Source: Combretum micranthum (taxonomy: Eukaryota; Streptophyta; Magnoliopsida; Myrtales; Combretaceae). Taken from it: a stretch of DNA of 64,000 nt. Within the stretch, counting starts at the first letter, position 1. Every line of letters starts with the position of its first letter. The translations under genes and the position numbers were made by a program. Below, one piece after another: positions 44,434 to 55,774 of this stretch. Under the pieces are notes generated by a model that was not told where the DNA came from, did not search any database, and saw only the letters and a program-made list of their open reading frames with translations. The DNA lies in the NCBI GenBank assembly GCA_024138025.1, contig JAMXBD010000720.1, forward strand, positions 434,001 through 498,000. Reading direction: 5' to 3'.

Positions 44434-45872
44434 TTATTTCTTCGTCCATCTCAGCATGGGTACATGCACCCATAGGGCGTAATTGTTGAGTAAATATTCA
44501 CATATTAAACTCTGAAGATAAATCTGGGCCATCCAATACCTAGGACGTCTGTTTAATCGAGTTTCCATGTTATCGTAATACATGGAGCAAAACAAAATGC
44601 TTTCTCGAACAACATAGGCTTCTGCTATGGAGCCCTCTAGTCTAGCCCTATTCTTAACATGCCCTTTCAAAATGCCTAGATACCTCTCTACAGGGTACAT
44701 CCATCTATATTGTACCGGACCGCAAATACGTGCTTCTCCTGGAAGATGAACTACCAAATGAATCATGATATCAAAAAATGCAGGTGGGAAAATCTTCTCA
44801 AGCTTACATAACGTGATGACTATACTGTGCTCCATAGACTTCAAGATATCCACTCGCAACTCCTTTGCACATAATTCTCTAAAAAAATGGGACACTTCAC
44901 AAATTGTGTCATAAATTTCATCACGAAGATACCCACGCAAAATAACTGGAAGAAGGCATTGAAGTAATACATGACAGTCATGGCTCTTCAAACCTTTAAG
45001 TGTTGCTTCCGATTGTCCCAAACATGATGATATGTTGGAAGCATACCCATCTGGAAGTTTCACATCTTTGATTAAGCGATAAATCTCTTTCGCATGATCA
45101 AATCGCAATGTGTATTGTGCAGGTGGCTTCATAGTGTGACCGCCTCGAGTAGTAAGATGTAGTTCAAGGTGAATCCCCATCTCCTGTAATGTAATTCTAG
45201 ACTTTTCAATGTGTTTGGACTTACCCTTAATATTGAATAATGTTCCCACCAAGCTATCACATATATTCTTTTCTATATGCATGACGTCAAGATTATGTCT
45301 CATCTCTAACTCCCGCCAATATGGTAATTGCCAAAGAATGCTTTTCTTACTCCAATTGGTTCCATCACCATTTCTTCTCCTCCTTATACCAGAAAATGAC
45401 TTCCCAAGAACCACATCTTCATAATTAGACAGTTGCAGCAAGAGTTCATCAGTTGATAATATTCGAGGACTTTCCTTCCTTTCGACTTCCCCATTAAAAT
45501 CTTGTGCATTGAGATGCATTTTATGTTTAATTGGTAAGAACCGCCTATGTCCCATAAAGTGAAACTTACTCTGACTGTGTCCACTGGTTACATCAACATT
45601 ACATATAGGGCATGCTTTATATCCTTTAGTGGTCCATCCTGAAACATCAATGTATGCTGGAAAATCATGAATTGTCCAAAGTAATGCAGCCCGCATATAG
45701 AATGTGCATGATGATACGGCATCAAAGGTACGTACCCCACTTGTCCATAATTCCATCAGCTCCTCAATAAGAGGTTGAAGGAAAACATCAATTTCTTTGC
45801 CTGGTCATCGTGGTCCTGGAATCAATAAAGACATAAACAAATATGGTTCTTTCATACATTTCCATGGTGGAA
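44434..45872 (-). pseudogene. TNP2/TnpD-like transposase, catalytic part
   Basis: The frame from about 45872 to 44434 carries one in-frame stop (TGA near 45806). The open 440 codons begin at 45756. Visible are a C-x2-C cluster (GYKACPICNVDVTSGHSQSK with HFMGHRRFLP), the diagnostic block RHNLDVMHIEKNICDSLVGT, and SHDCHVLLQCLLPVILRGYL. The DUF4218 region follows (FFDIMIHLVVHLPGEARICG, then YRWMYPVERYLGILKGHVKN and AYVVRESILFCS). TNP2 binds the CACTA ends and cuts the DNA. The stop and upstream frameshift inactivate it. Confidence 0.92.
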
Positions 45873-45917
45873 CATTATAAGGAAAGACAATTATCGTCCA
45901 TAAGCTATAAGTCGTGC

Positions 45918-46346
45918 TCATATTGCCAAAAGGATTAAAACCATAGTTGCTAGTGCCAAGCGCACATTTCGAGCCTCCATTCCAAACTCAGGGAACTTAC
46001 TATCAAGGCACTTCCATTCTTCAGAGTCTGATGGATGCCTTAAAATGCCTTCCTCAGGAACATGTCCTTCCTTATGCCACCTCATTTCTGGAGCAATCTT
46101 TCGGCACATGAACAAACGTTGGAGTCGAGGTATCAGTGGAAAATACCTAAGAATCTTTACTGCAACTTTTTGCTTATGTCTACCACTAGTTTCTTTCCAT
46201 CGTGGCTCATTGCACGTTGGGCAACAATTTAGATCCTTAAACTCCTTTCTGAACAAAATACAATCATTTCGATAAGCATCAATCAAGTTCGCATCAATTC
46301 CAAGTCTTTTTAACATATGCCGACAATTGTAGTAAGTAGGTGGCAA
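45918..46346 (-). pseudogene. TNP2-like transposase, N-terminal core
   Basis: 142 codons encoding MPPTYYNCRHMLKRLGIDAN, then RNDCILFRKEFKDLNCCPTC (zinc-like C-x2-C), VAVKILRYFPLIPRLQRLFM and RWHKEGHVPEEGILRHPSDS. These are the classic opening blocks of Transposase_21 (TNP2) proteins. The frame slips near 45950; after one shift the DNA reads NYGFNPFGNMSTTYSLW and joins the catalytic part. The plus-strand ORF at 46045-46275 is a shadow. Confidence 0.92.
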
Positions 46347-46500
46347 ATTCTCACCCTGGGTAATATGCTTTTTACAAATGACAACCAGTCATTAAAATTT
46401 TTCACTGATTATCGACCATCGACCTTTAAATTCATCATATGAATGATTGCTGTCGGAAGAGAAAACTTTGTGCATAGGATACACTTCACACCTTGCATCC

Positions 46501-46920
46501 TCAAATACACTCATCAGTTACCATAATGCTGTCTTCTCCTCCTTCACTATCTGAAGCATCATCTCTGCTTTCTGCATGATCACCAACCATGTCTTGCAGC
46601 ATATCATTATCCGTTACATCCTCAAACACTGGACCATCATTACTGACATCCTCATTCCTAATACCAACTTCATATGAAATTGGTTCATATTGATTTCTTG
46701 GTTCTTCACCATGATAAATCCAGGTGTTATAACTCCATGCCATACCCTTGCGAAACATATGACGATTAATAACCCATAAGTTGTGCCACTCATTGTTTAA
46801 GCAACCTTGACAAGGACACCTGACGTGTCCATCAGCCCTAACAAATTTAGATGCCACTTCAAGGAAATTACTAACACCTTCAATGTACTCATCAGTAAAG
46901 CGATCATGGTATGATGCCAC
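46501..46920 (-). pseudogene. Transposase-associated domain exon (TNP2 N-terminus)
   Basis: 139 codons starting MASYHDRFTDEYIEGVSNFL. It contains CPCQGCLNNEWHNLWVINRH and SYNTWIYHGEE, the C.C..C / H / W..HGE pattern of the transposase-associated domain. An acidic tail (DDASDSEGGEDSIMVTDECI) follows. The DNA at 46347-46500 continues toward the next exon in a broken frame. The protein normally starts with a Met close to this one. Upstream sequence to about 46980 is the last recognisable CACTA DNA. Confidence 0.88.
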
Positions 46921-47035
46921 GTTCTCTCAGACATCTTATAAAACACTAAATGACTTTATACTTATATTCTCTATCCTTCACGTGCTAGCATGATCTAGAA
47001 CATATCTAGATGATATTAGGATTTTCACACACGAC

Positions 47036-48367
47036 TGTTTGTGCTTCACTCTTTAGGGTTTGCAGATTTTCTCTGTCGATCTAATGTCGACAGACAAGTC
47101 GTTAACCCTAAAGAGATCTCTTTATGTGCCTTTTATACTAATGTCATTCTCACATGAGTAATGACATTAGTGCCTCTTAATCTAATAAGGGATAATATTT
47201 CTTAAAATAAAATTCTTGCACATAACAATGTAATAATTTATTATTACTCTCAATAATAATAAATTATTATTCCTACAAAACATTAAATTTAGTCCATGAT
47301 CCTTTAATTTATTATTATTCTTAATAATAATAAATTATTATTCTTAATAATAATAAATTATTATTCCCACAAGACATTAAATTTAGTCCATGATCCTTTA
47401 ATTTATTATTATTCCCACACGACATTAAATTTAGTCCATGATCCTTTAATTTATTATTATTCTTAATAATAATAATAAATTATTATTCCCACAAGACATT
47501 AAATTTAGTCCATGATTCTTTTGACTCGTTCTTTTGTGTGTGACCCTGTAGGTTCACTTAATGTTGGTAATTGACCTAAAACAATTTTAGTCAACAAAAC
47601 AAAAGTGGCCTCTAGCAAGACATTATGTTTATCCAAATTAAATGAAGATCGGTGATCCGATTTTTACCTAATCCATAACTTATGTCATTATCCTTTTGTC
47701 ACATGATATCTAGATTGAACATAAGGCATGGATAATGTCATCCTTATATCGTTCAATCTTATCATTTCTTGATTTCTAAGTAAACTGATAAAAACAAATG
47801 AAATTGATCACGCTATCAATTCATTTAAGCACGACCATGCATTTTTTAGTCTCACTCATCGAGGGGCTCAGAGATATCTCTCTCACAACGAGAGGGACAA
47901 ATTCCATCTTAATCACTCAACTTCCTCTACATTATTTACATTATGCCCAATCTCAACCTTTATAATTATCATGTTAAAGAAAACGTTTGATTGAGTTAAA
48001 ATATAATATTCCTCATGTTGGAATCCATGATGATTTCAGGTCTGAGGCTACGATGACATCTTATTTTGAGAATCACTTATGACAATAATCCATGTAGTGA
48101 TCTCAAACGGGTCAGTTTAGTACATAGTTCTCCAACATATACCTATGAGTTTGATTTGTATCTCCATACAAATAAACATCTCATGATTATCAGTCAAACC
48201 TCATACTATATTTAATTTATTATTGTTCCTACAATAATGAGCATCTAGGGACATTTAGAATAATTAAATTATTCACGGATCCTATTATAAAGTAAACATG
48301 CAAACAATATAATAGAAATGTTTATGAATCAATATCCAGTAATTGGCCTTAGGCACAATCACCAACA
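47036..48367 (-). mobile_element. Copia-type LTR (solo or end of deleted element)
   Basis: On the minus strand it starts TGTTGGTGATTGTGCC at 48367, a typical Copia LTR start. The other end is less sure: TGTTTGTG at 47036 gives a matching TGTT...AACA pair, but the boundary could lie as far left as about 46950. No PBS, coding region or matching flanking duplication was found. The body includes a tandem hairpin-rich repeat and conserved-looking blocks (CAGAGATATCTCTCTC). Confidence 0.55.
47225..47517. repeat. Tandem units with AAT/ATT hairpins
   Basis: Four copies of a unit beginning CATTAAATTTAGTCCATGAT start at 47281, 47375, 47423 and 47497. They are separated by TTATTATTATTC...AATAATAATAA inverted runs. 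Unit length varies because the hairpin part expands and contracts. Confidence 0.85.
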
Positions 48368-51300
48368 GTATAAAAATATCAGATTCGCCGATTTCTAGTG
48401 TCTTTCGGATCTGAATAGGATCAGTTTTTGAAAACTATACCCAGGAACACAAACAGTAAAAATATTCCAATAACACCAAAAGACTCATAATTATATAAGG
48501 ATTTCAAAAATATCAGTTTTACAATTTTTCGGTAACTAAAAATATCAGATATAGCTCATTTACATGTATTTTTATTACTATCAGTATTTTATTTATCTAG
48601 TCTACTATTCATAGTACTATTTATTACTATTCACTATCTTTACTTTTTCTTACAAACTACACATCTACTCTTACATTTTTACATTTTCAACACAACTTTA
48701 TTCACATCAAACCTTACACATTATTGCTTTTCTTTACAAAAATTACAAAACAAACAAAAATCCTCCTTCTTTCTCCCTCTATGCCACCGGCCCTCCCTCT
48801 CTCTTTTCTTAATATTATTTCTTTTTCAATTTATTTTATTACATATAATTTTCACTCCAAAATTCTATAAATACTCCTTCTGTCCCTCCCTCCCTCATTC
48901 TTTCACACTTTCATTTTACATAACAAAACTTTAGCAAAATCTTCTCTCAAATTCTCTCTCCAACAATCCTCTCTCAAAATACTCTCTATTATTTACTACT
49001 TTTCAAGAAAAATAACAAACACATTACCCATTCATCTCTTTTCAAATTCTCCATTAAACTTTAGGTAAAATCCTATCTATATCTCTTTACCATATCAGGC
49101 AACTTAGCATGATCATGGTGTGTGTTTGCTAAACAAATAATTGTTATGAAGCAAAACTATGTTTATGATTTGTTCTTGTTCATGAACAAATCTTATTTTA
49201 CCATTATGTTGTTTTATTGTTATTGTTATGTTATTATGTTAGTGTTATTATTCTAATCTAACTCCTATATGTTAGTAAATATATTTATGCATATATATAT
49301 ATATATATATTTTCTAGAGCATATGAGCTCACTAACAGAATATTTATTTATTTATTCATGCTTTGTAGTTTATTTATTTGCTTGTTTTAAACAATTTATT
49401 AAGACTAGTCTTTCTAGTCTTAGAATTATCCTTATCAAGTCAAAACGATTTTCTTTCTTTTCTTTTTGGGACTAGTCTATTCTTAGTCCCAAGTTTCCTT
49501 GATGAAATTAAGGCTTCCGATACATGACTGGGATACCTTAATGAAGCTAAGATTTTCAATACTTGACTATATTATTATGTTTATTTGCTTATGTGTATTT
49601 CTTTCTACCGTATTATGTATTATTCTTACTTTTTTGTTGCTACATAATCACATTTATGCATGATTAGAATGTTGTTGTCTTAATTAAAATAAAAATGGGA
49701 TCTTTCTTAAACAAAGAAAAGTAAACTAGATTTCTTAACAATGGAATTTTCAACAAAAGATCTAAGTTTTGTTTTTAATAAACTCTTTTCAAAAGATAAG
49801 CTAATCATAAATCTTAGAAGTAGTATTAATAAAGATTTCTTCCGATAATAAAAGGAATGCATTTTGTTTATAAATTGGAATTAAATACTTCATAAAAATA
49901 TAAATTTTCATATTAAACTTAAGATTTTAACCCAACTACATTTTTTATGAAACTTAAATAGGTTCATTATAGACTTTGAGAATCACATACTAGGAAAGTT
50001 TCTACAAAACTTAATTTTTCTATATTGTTATTCTCTTTCAAAATGAAAAAGAAAATTTTGCTAAGTTCTAATATAGACAATTCTTTATTAGGAAAGTTTT
50101 TCTTATAAACTCATCTAAAAGAATTATTCCACCACTTGATAAATATTAGGAATAAAAAAGTTTTTCAAATCAAGGTAAAATCAACTTACTATTTTAGAAA
50201 CCAATTTAGAAAAATAAAATCTATCGAGAAAGTAAGGTTTTAAAAGTAAAATTATTTTCTAAAGAAGAAAAAGAATATAAAAATGAGAGGGAAACATACA
50301 TCTAACACAACTCCAAATACTTGACTACGCTAACAACTTAAGGAAAATTTTGAAAAGCTTATTTTTTTTAATCACTAGAAATAAAGTAGGTAGATAACTT
50401 AAAGAACCAAATTTTTTGGGAATTAATTTACTTTTGAAAAGATAGGAAATGGAATTATAATAGGAAAAACACTCACTTATAACAACTCAATAATTTTTAA
50501 GTTTCCTTCTAGCAATTTAAAAAGGAAAATTTTTCAAAGTTTCATCTTTTAAAACTCTTAAAGAGAAAATTGTTTGTGAAATATCAATGTTGAGACAACA
50601 CTACAAAAATCATGCATACGATATGATTATAAATATATGTTCAAAGGATTTTTCAACTATATAAATATCCATATATTTTGCTTAAGGATTTTTTAGTAAA
50701 GAAAAGTTTGGAAAATCATATTTTGTGGACTATGAAATTCGTAACTATTATGTACCATAGTAATTGCAACCCAAATGGCTTTTTATGACAAAAATAAACT
50801 TAGAAATAGATAGATCTTTTCGAGTAGGTAGAAAACGATATATAATATGCGAAATTCCAAGTTAAAATGAGCTAGTTATGGCCATTTTAAGTTGAAATTT
50901 CCTCTTATCCGAATTTTGATGCAAATGTTATAATAGAATTAGAAAGTTCAAGTAAAGATTCCATGAAATACTCATTCCGGGTATTTCTTTTGTTTAGGTA
51001 ACGAAGTTTGGGAGGATCCATATTCGGAGGACCATTACGAGTAAAGAGTTTTTAGCAATGATGGCCGAGTGAGTTTATCTCCTACCTTTTTCATACTTGT
51101 TTGCGCTTGTAGCTAGAGGCACTAGAAGTAGAAAAAGATGAAAATGGATTATGCATGATAATATTGGTTGAAAGAATGCTAAGCATACCGAGACATGAAT
51201 TGTTGATTAAATTGTGTTTTATCTGGAGTGTGCAAATTCTGTGACCGCTTTTAAATTACTTTAATCATATATTACGAGTTATATTAATTGAATAATGCAT

Positions 51301-52110
51301 ATCATGTAGTTAGACTCGTTACATTAGCTGCTATGCTCGATGGGATAGAGTATAGTGTGGGGTATACGGGAACCCGTAAGTCTGCAAGACGGGCAACTAG
51401 GAGCAAAAAAGAACTATTTCAGGATGAGCAAGTAGAAGCTAGAAACAAACTACATAAGTTGGATTTTAAAGATGGGTTTTAAGAGCCTGAAACACCTAGC
51501 CACCGAATGAAGGGGTAAATCCATTCAAAACATATGATTTCCAGTAGATCATATGTATTGCTTGTTCACTTACTTGATGCATTCATATGCTTGTTTAAAA
51601 ACTTGTTTGAAATTATTGATACAAGTACGTAATTCAGGAATATTCTCACTAAGCTAGTCATGCTTATACTCCGATAGACTTTTGTTGTAACATGACCAAT
51701 ATCTCTTATGCCCAAGGACTTCATATACTCAAGTGGGTTTATGTTTTGGGGAGCTTCTGAAAATCCTTTGAAGATCTTAGGCTAAATATCCTTTAGTATC
51801 TTTTGGTTTTAGTAATGTTTTCTTGTGTGAAAGACTAAGCTGATATTATGTTGTTTAGAGATTTTAGGAGAAAGCCCCTAAGATGATGTAAGGACTATGT
51901 TCTTATAATATTGAAGTTAGACGGTTATCTATATTTCTTATATGCTATATTTACTATCTCAAACTACACATCCCTTTTGTGTCTCCTATTGTTGTGTAGA
52001 TGCCTTACATATGGTGTTGAAGCTTTCGCATAACTTCAGGAAGTCGTTCTTAAGTTTTAATACCGTATGTAGCGGACTGCCACATCTAGGGTACCCTTTG
52101 GGGCATGACA
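48368..52110 (+). mobile_element. LTR C of the long-LTR family, 5'-truncated
   Basis: It begins in mid-LTR at GTATAAAAATAT, corresponding to about 190 bp inside LTR D, directly after the Copia-type LTR, and ends GGGGCATGACA. It has the TATA box CTATAAATA (48865-48873), a CT-rich leader with TTTAG|GTAAAAT at about 49065, the acidic exon and the LTR end block. Only the right flank (AAAAT) remains, so the TSD cannot be tested. LTRs C and D are close relatives (TTTCAC.CCAAAATTCTAT shared). Confidence 0.85.
50998..51068 (+). other. Candidate LTR exon with acidic tail (C copy)
   Basis: The acceptor TTTCTTTTGTTTAG is followed by GT, then NEVWEDPYSEDHYE and TAA (51042-51044). ATGGCCGA|GTGAGTTT lies at 51061-51076, and TCTCACTAAGCTAG at 51644-51657. 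The second acceptor ends at 51677. The frame is intact. Confidence 0.55.
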
Positions 52111-53096
52111 AAAATGCCTTTGAGGTTGATTCGTTCATAATCTTTAGTAAAATATTGATTTTTCCAACAAAGAGCATTTGAAGTTGAAGATGAATTTATG
52201 TTAATATTTCAAAGAAAACATATTTGAGTAGCTATTTTATTTATTTTTAAAAATTTCTCCTAAGTGTCAAAAATAATTTCTCTTAAGGGTTAAGTCTCAC
52301 AATAATTAGTTAAAACAACACCATGACTTTTATGATTTTGCATGTATATAAGTGCAAATATTCTCATAAATTTATATAGAAATTAACTGTAGAAAAGCAA
52401 GTAAGCAATATGGAGAAAATGGAAGTCTTAGCTTAATATCAAGACTTTTGGGGACTTAAATAAATTCCATTCACATTAAATAAATAAGAAAAACGAAAGA
52501 GAAAGAAAAGAAGGAAAAGAAAGAGAAATCATGGAAGTCTTAAATTGATTTTAAGGCTTCCCGAGACTTGAAAGAATATCAGTCTCATATAAAGAAGAAA
52601 GATAGCAAAGAAATAATTATAGGAGTCTTAGGCTTTAATAAGGATCGTCAAGACTTGAATATATTTCTAGTCTCATGAAATAAGCATAATAACAAATAAG
52701 AAGAAGAAGAAAAAGAAAGAGTATGGCGTCTTAGATTATTTTCAAGACTCCTAGGACTTAGAAATGAACAAGTCCCATATTTATTTTAACTTGATTTAGG
52801 ATAAGTCTAAAACTAGAAATTAACTAGTCTTATTTATTGCATGAAATAGGTAATCAAGCACATAATTGCATGAAATAGGTAATCAAGAATATAATAGAGC
52901 ATTAAGTACAGTTAGATTAGTGGGAATATAGACTCCAAGAAACATGTACCTATTTGTAATATCACATAATGGTTAATTTAGTAGTATGAACAAAATAAAG
53001 ATTATATAGATATGGAAGTAACATGAATAGAATGAACATAGCATGAATATGAACATGATAATGTAACAAGGATATAGATGTGTTGTCTTTGCATTT
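52111..53096 (-). mobile_element. Inverted LTR fragment of the long-LTR type (E)
   Basis: The stretch with GAAGTCTTA...AAGACTT...GACTTG words (about 52420-52830) is the reverse complement of the block at 22570-22850 in LTR A (AGTCTTGG...CAAGACTCCC). LTR C inserted into it or recombined with it. Both its ends are missing. AT-rich with no genes. Confidence 0.6.
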
Positions 53097-53515
53097 TGAT
53101 AAGTTCATATTCTACACAACTTTTTATGTGCAATTGGTGATTAATCTGTCTTATTTTCTATGAAAATTGTTAGAATTGGTACTTGGAATTGTTTAAGTTA
53201 ATGTTTCAGGTCTAAATTGAACAAGGAAAGCTAAGCAAGGAAGTTTGAACAAGAAATTGTGAAATCTCAAGGGGTACGCCAGCTTTTCTCGAGCCTAAGC
53301 CACCGGTATACAGTCGGCTTAGAGGATGATCATATTTCAAAACTTTAACACTGCCTCTATGCTGCCAGCCTTGACCCAGCTTTGAAGAAGAACAGAATCA
53401 AGAATTTAAAGGTCAGTAAAATTATCCTTTACGCCACCTGCCCTGAGGCAGTGTAAGCTAAAGATCAGTACGCAAGATTTAAGCATTGGCTCAACACTGC
53501 CAGTGTAAGAGGATC
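53097..53515 (+). mobile_element. Partial 5' LTR of Athila-like element G
   Basis: It starts TGATAAGTTCATATTC at 53097 and contains ATTGGTACTTGGAATTG and TTTCAGGTCTAAATTG, matching the starts of LTR H (8660) and LTR F (minus from 63153). GC-rich words occur at 53275-53510 (ACGCCAGC, CCACCGGTATAC, GTCGGCTT, CTGCCAGCC, ACACTGCCAGTGTA). The LTR then stops and gag C-terminal coding follows within a few bases. The TATA region, PBS and most of gag are deleted. Confidence 0.65.
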
Positions 53516-53518
53516 ACT

Positions 53519-54000
53519 CATGGGAAAGACATATGAAGAGGCAAGTACATTGATTGAGGAATTAGCTTCTAGTGCTCATAACTGGAGCTGTGAAAGAGCA
53601 AGATCGAAAGTGGGATCTATTCAAGATAGTGAAGCCATGCAACAGCTCACTGCTTAAATTTTAGCTCTAACTACACAAGTAAACTTGCATCATCTAGCTC
53701 TTTGAATACTAATCAAGTTGTTAGTTGTGAGTTGTATTCAGGACCACATCCAGTTTATGATTGTCCCAATGGTACCACACCATCATCAAGTGGAGAGCAG
53801 CTCAACTATGTTGCAAACTTTTAGAGGGTTAATTATGGACCCTATGCAAACACTTACAATCCAGAGTGGAATAATCATCCGAATCTTTCTTATAGAAATG
53901 AAGCCAATGCTTATAGACCTCCTGGATTTCAAAAGCAAGGTCCTGTAAGGAATGCCTTACCTCCACCTCATAGAATCAACCTTCAACTGATGAATTATTG
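53519..54000 (+). pseudogene. Athila-like gag, C-terminal part
   Basis: It opens MGKTYEEASTLIEELASSAH, the usual end of the Athila gag core, then hits stops. A later frame reads CELYSGPHPVYDCPNGT, which fits the zinc-knuckle position (C...GPH...C). A Tyr/Asn/Pro-rich tail follows (YGPYANTYNPEWNNHPNLSY). Frame changes and stops at about 53656 and 53823 mark it as a pseudogene. It is transcribed toward the protease region that follows. Confidence 0.75.
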
Positions 54001-54148
54001 AGAACTTTTATAAGTACCACATAGAAAACACTCAATAATCAGTAAGCTATTATTCAAGATCTTTAGGGAAATTCCATCAACTTGCTTAGCAAATGAGTAA
54101 TAGACAACTGGGTCTTTACTGAGCAACATAGAGGAAAACCTTAAAACT

Positions 54149-54922
54149 GTGAATGCCATAATTCTGAGAAGTAGCAAGGAGGTTGAACCTGTTGAGGAGA
54201 AAGTTGAAGAAACTGAGGAGATTCCAAAGAAAGACAAAGGAAAACAGAAGATGGAGGAACCAGTGTCAAAACCACCTAAGGTAAAACCTTATGTTTTACC
54301 TGTTCCTTTTCTAGGAAGACTGAAGCAGCAAAGATTAGATGAGTAGTTTTCAAAGTTCCTGGATATTTTCAAGAAGCTACAAATCAATATCCCATTCCTA
54401 GAAGTGATTCAACAAATGCCTTCATATGCAAAGTTTATTAAGGAATTACTTACTAAGAAGAGGAAGATTTATGCGAGTGAACCAGTGGTACTCACAGGAG
54501 AATGTTCCATGATTCTACAAAAGGATATACCCAGCCTACCAACAAAACAAAGAGATCAGGGGAGTTTTACTATCCCTTGCACTATAGGAGACTTTTACTT
54601 TGATAAAGTTCTTATAGATTCTGGTGTAATTATTAATATTATGCCCCTATCCATTTTTAGGAAATTAGGGCTTGAAGAATGCAAGGAAACTCATGTTACC
54701 TTGCAACTTACAGATAGAAATGTCAAATACCTACATGGTATTGTTGAAAATGTCCTAGTAAAGGTTGACAAGTTCATATTTCCAGTAGCCTTTATAGTCT
54801 TGCAAATGGATGAGGATAGAGAAGTCCTAATGATTCTAGGTAGGCCGTTCCTTGCAACCGATAAAGCACTAAGTGATTTGGAACAAGGTAAGCTCACTTT
54901 AAGGGTAAGAATGATCAAGTAA
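54149..54922 (+). pseudogene. Athila-like gag-pro linker and aspartic protease
   Basis: The first frame reads MNAIILRSSKEVEPVEEKVE, a charged linker, then PVPFLGRLKQQRLDE and a TAG (54344-54346). The next continues FLDIFKKLQINIPFLEVIQQ and MPSYAKFIKELLTKKRK. The retropepsin region follows, with active site VLIDSGVIINIMPLSIFRKL (D-S-G) and late motif VLMILGRPFLAT. A frameshift near 54907 leads into an acidic stretch ending about 55100. Protease would cleave gag-pol. Athila proteases more often show D-L-G, so D-S-G here is notable. Confidence 0.85.
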
Positions 54923-55101
54923 CCTTTAATATTTATGATGCAGTGAAAAAATTTGATAGTGGTTCTTGCTATACTATCAATATTGTTGATGAGCTTATCT
55001 ATTAGTCTATTGAAGAAAAGGTAGATGTAGATACCCTAGAATCTATTCTGAGAGATCTAGATGACTGGAGTGATGATGAGCAAGAGGAAGAAGTTGAGTA
55101 G

Positions 55102-55774
55102 GTGCCTCAAATTAAAACAAGATACTATGAGGAGTTGGGCACTAATGAGAGTAAGTCAATACCATCATTGATACAACCACTAACTCTTGAGCTCAAACCT
55201 CTTCCTACACATTTGAAATATGCTTTTCTTGGAAATGGAGATACTTTGCCCATAATTGTTTCATCTTATTTGACAGGTGAACAAGAGCAGCAGTTGCTTC
55301 GAGTTCTAAGGGAGCATAAAGAAGCAATTGGATGGACTATTGTAGATATCAAGGGAATCAGCCTTATGATTTACACTCACAAGATTTTGATGGAAGCTGA
55401 GTGCAAACCTATAGTTCACCCACAGAGGAGACTTAACTTGACACTTAAAGAGGTAGTGCAAAATGAGGTTCTGAAACTACTTGATGCAGATATTATCTAT
55501 CCTATCTTTGATAGTAAGTGGGTCAGTCTAGTTAAGATAGTTCCAAAGAAAGGAGGTATGACTCCAGTAAGAAATAAGGAAAATGAATTGATTGCTACTC
55601 GCACTATGATTGGGTGGAGAGTTTGCATAGACTATAGAAAGTTAAATGATGCCACCATAAAAGATCATTTCCCTTTCCCTTCATTGATCAGATGTTGGAG
55701 AAACTTGTAGGGCATGGATACTATTGTTTTCTAGATGGATACTCTGGTTACAATCAAATTTCCATAGCACCTGA
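55102..55774 (+). pseudogene. Athila-like reverse transcriptase, N-terminal half
   Basis: 202 open codons then a frameshift. PLPTHLKYAFLGNGDTLPII and LRVLREHKEAIGWTIVDIKG form the RT entry. VSLVKIVPKKGGMTPVRNKE and GWRVCIDYRKLNDATIKDHF form the fingers and palm. After a shift near 55690, the DNA encodes CFLDGYSGYNQISIAP (first catalytic Asp in FLDGYSGYNQI) and breaks at 55774, where solo LTR D enters. The second half resumes at 59969. Confidence 0.9.
55770..55774. repeat. Target site duplication CCTGA (left)
   Basis: CCTGA at 55770-55774 is repeated at 59969-59973 around LTR D, duplicating RT codons. Confidence 0.95.

Larger units (their letters stand above)
31375..46980 (-). mobile_element. 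CACTA (En/Spm) transposon, right terminus lost
   Basis: The left terminus is CACTACAAAAAAATTG at 31375, with subterminal hairpin repeats behind it. Two transposon genes follow on the minus strand: a multi-exon TnpA-like gene (32014-39678, split by solo LTR B) and a TNP2/TnpD-like transposase (43454-46920). Between them are exon-like pieces that look like captured host sequence. The opposite end should read ...TTTTTGTAGTG but is not found before the Copia-type LTR near 47036, so that terminus was lost. The right coordinate is approximate. Confidence 0.85.

Noticed and set aside
47036..48367. Possible complete Copia solo LTR with target duplication
   Set aside because: No matching 5-bp repeats were found at its ends and the left end could not be fixed, so it is reported only as a Copia-type LTR.
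50599..50620. CACTACAAAAATCATG, resembling a CACTA terminus
   Set aside because: It lies inside LTR C at a place where LTR D has a related but different sequence (GACAACACCATTAG), and it points the wrong way for the right end of the CACTA element.
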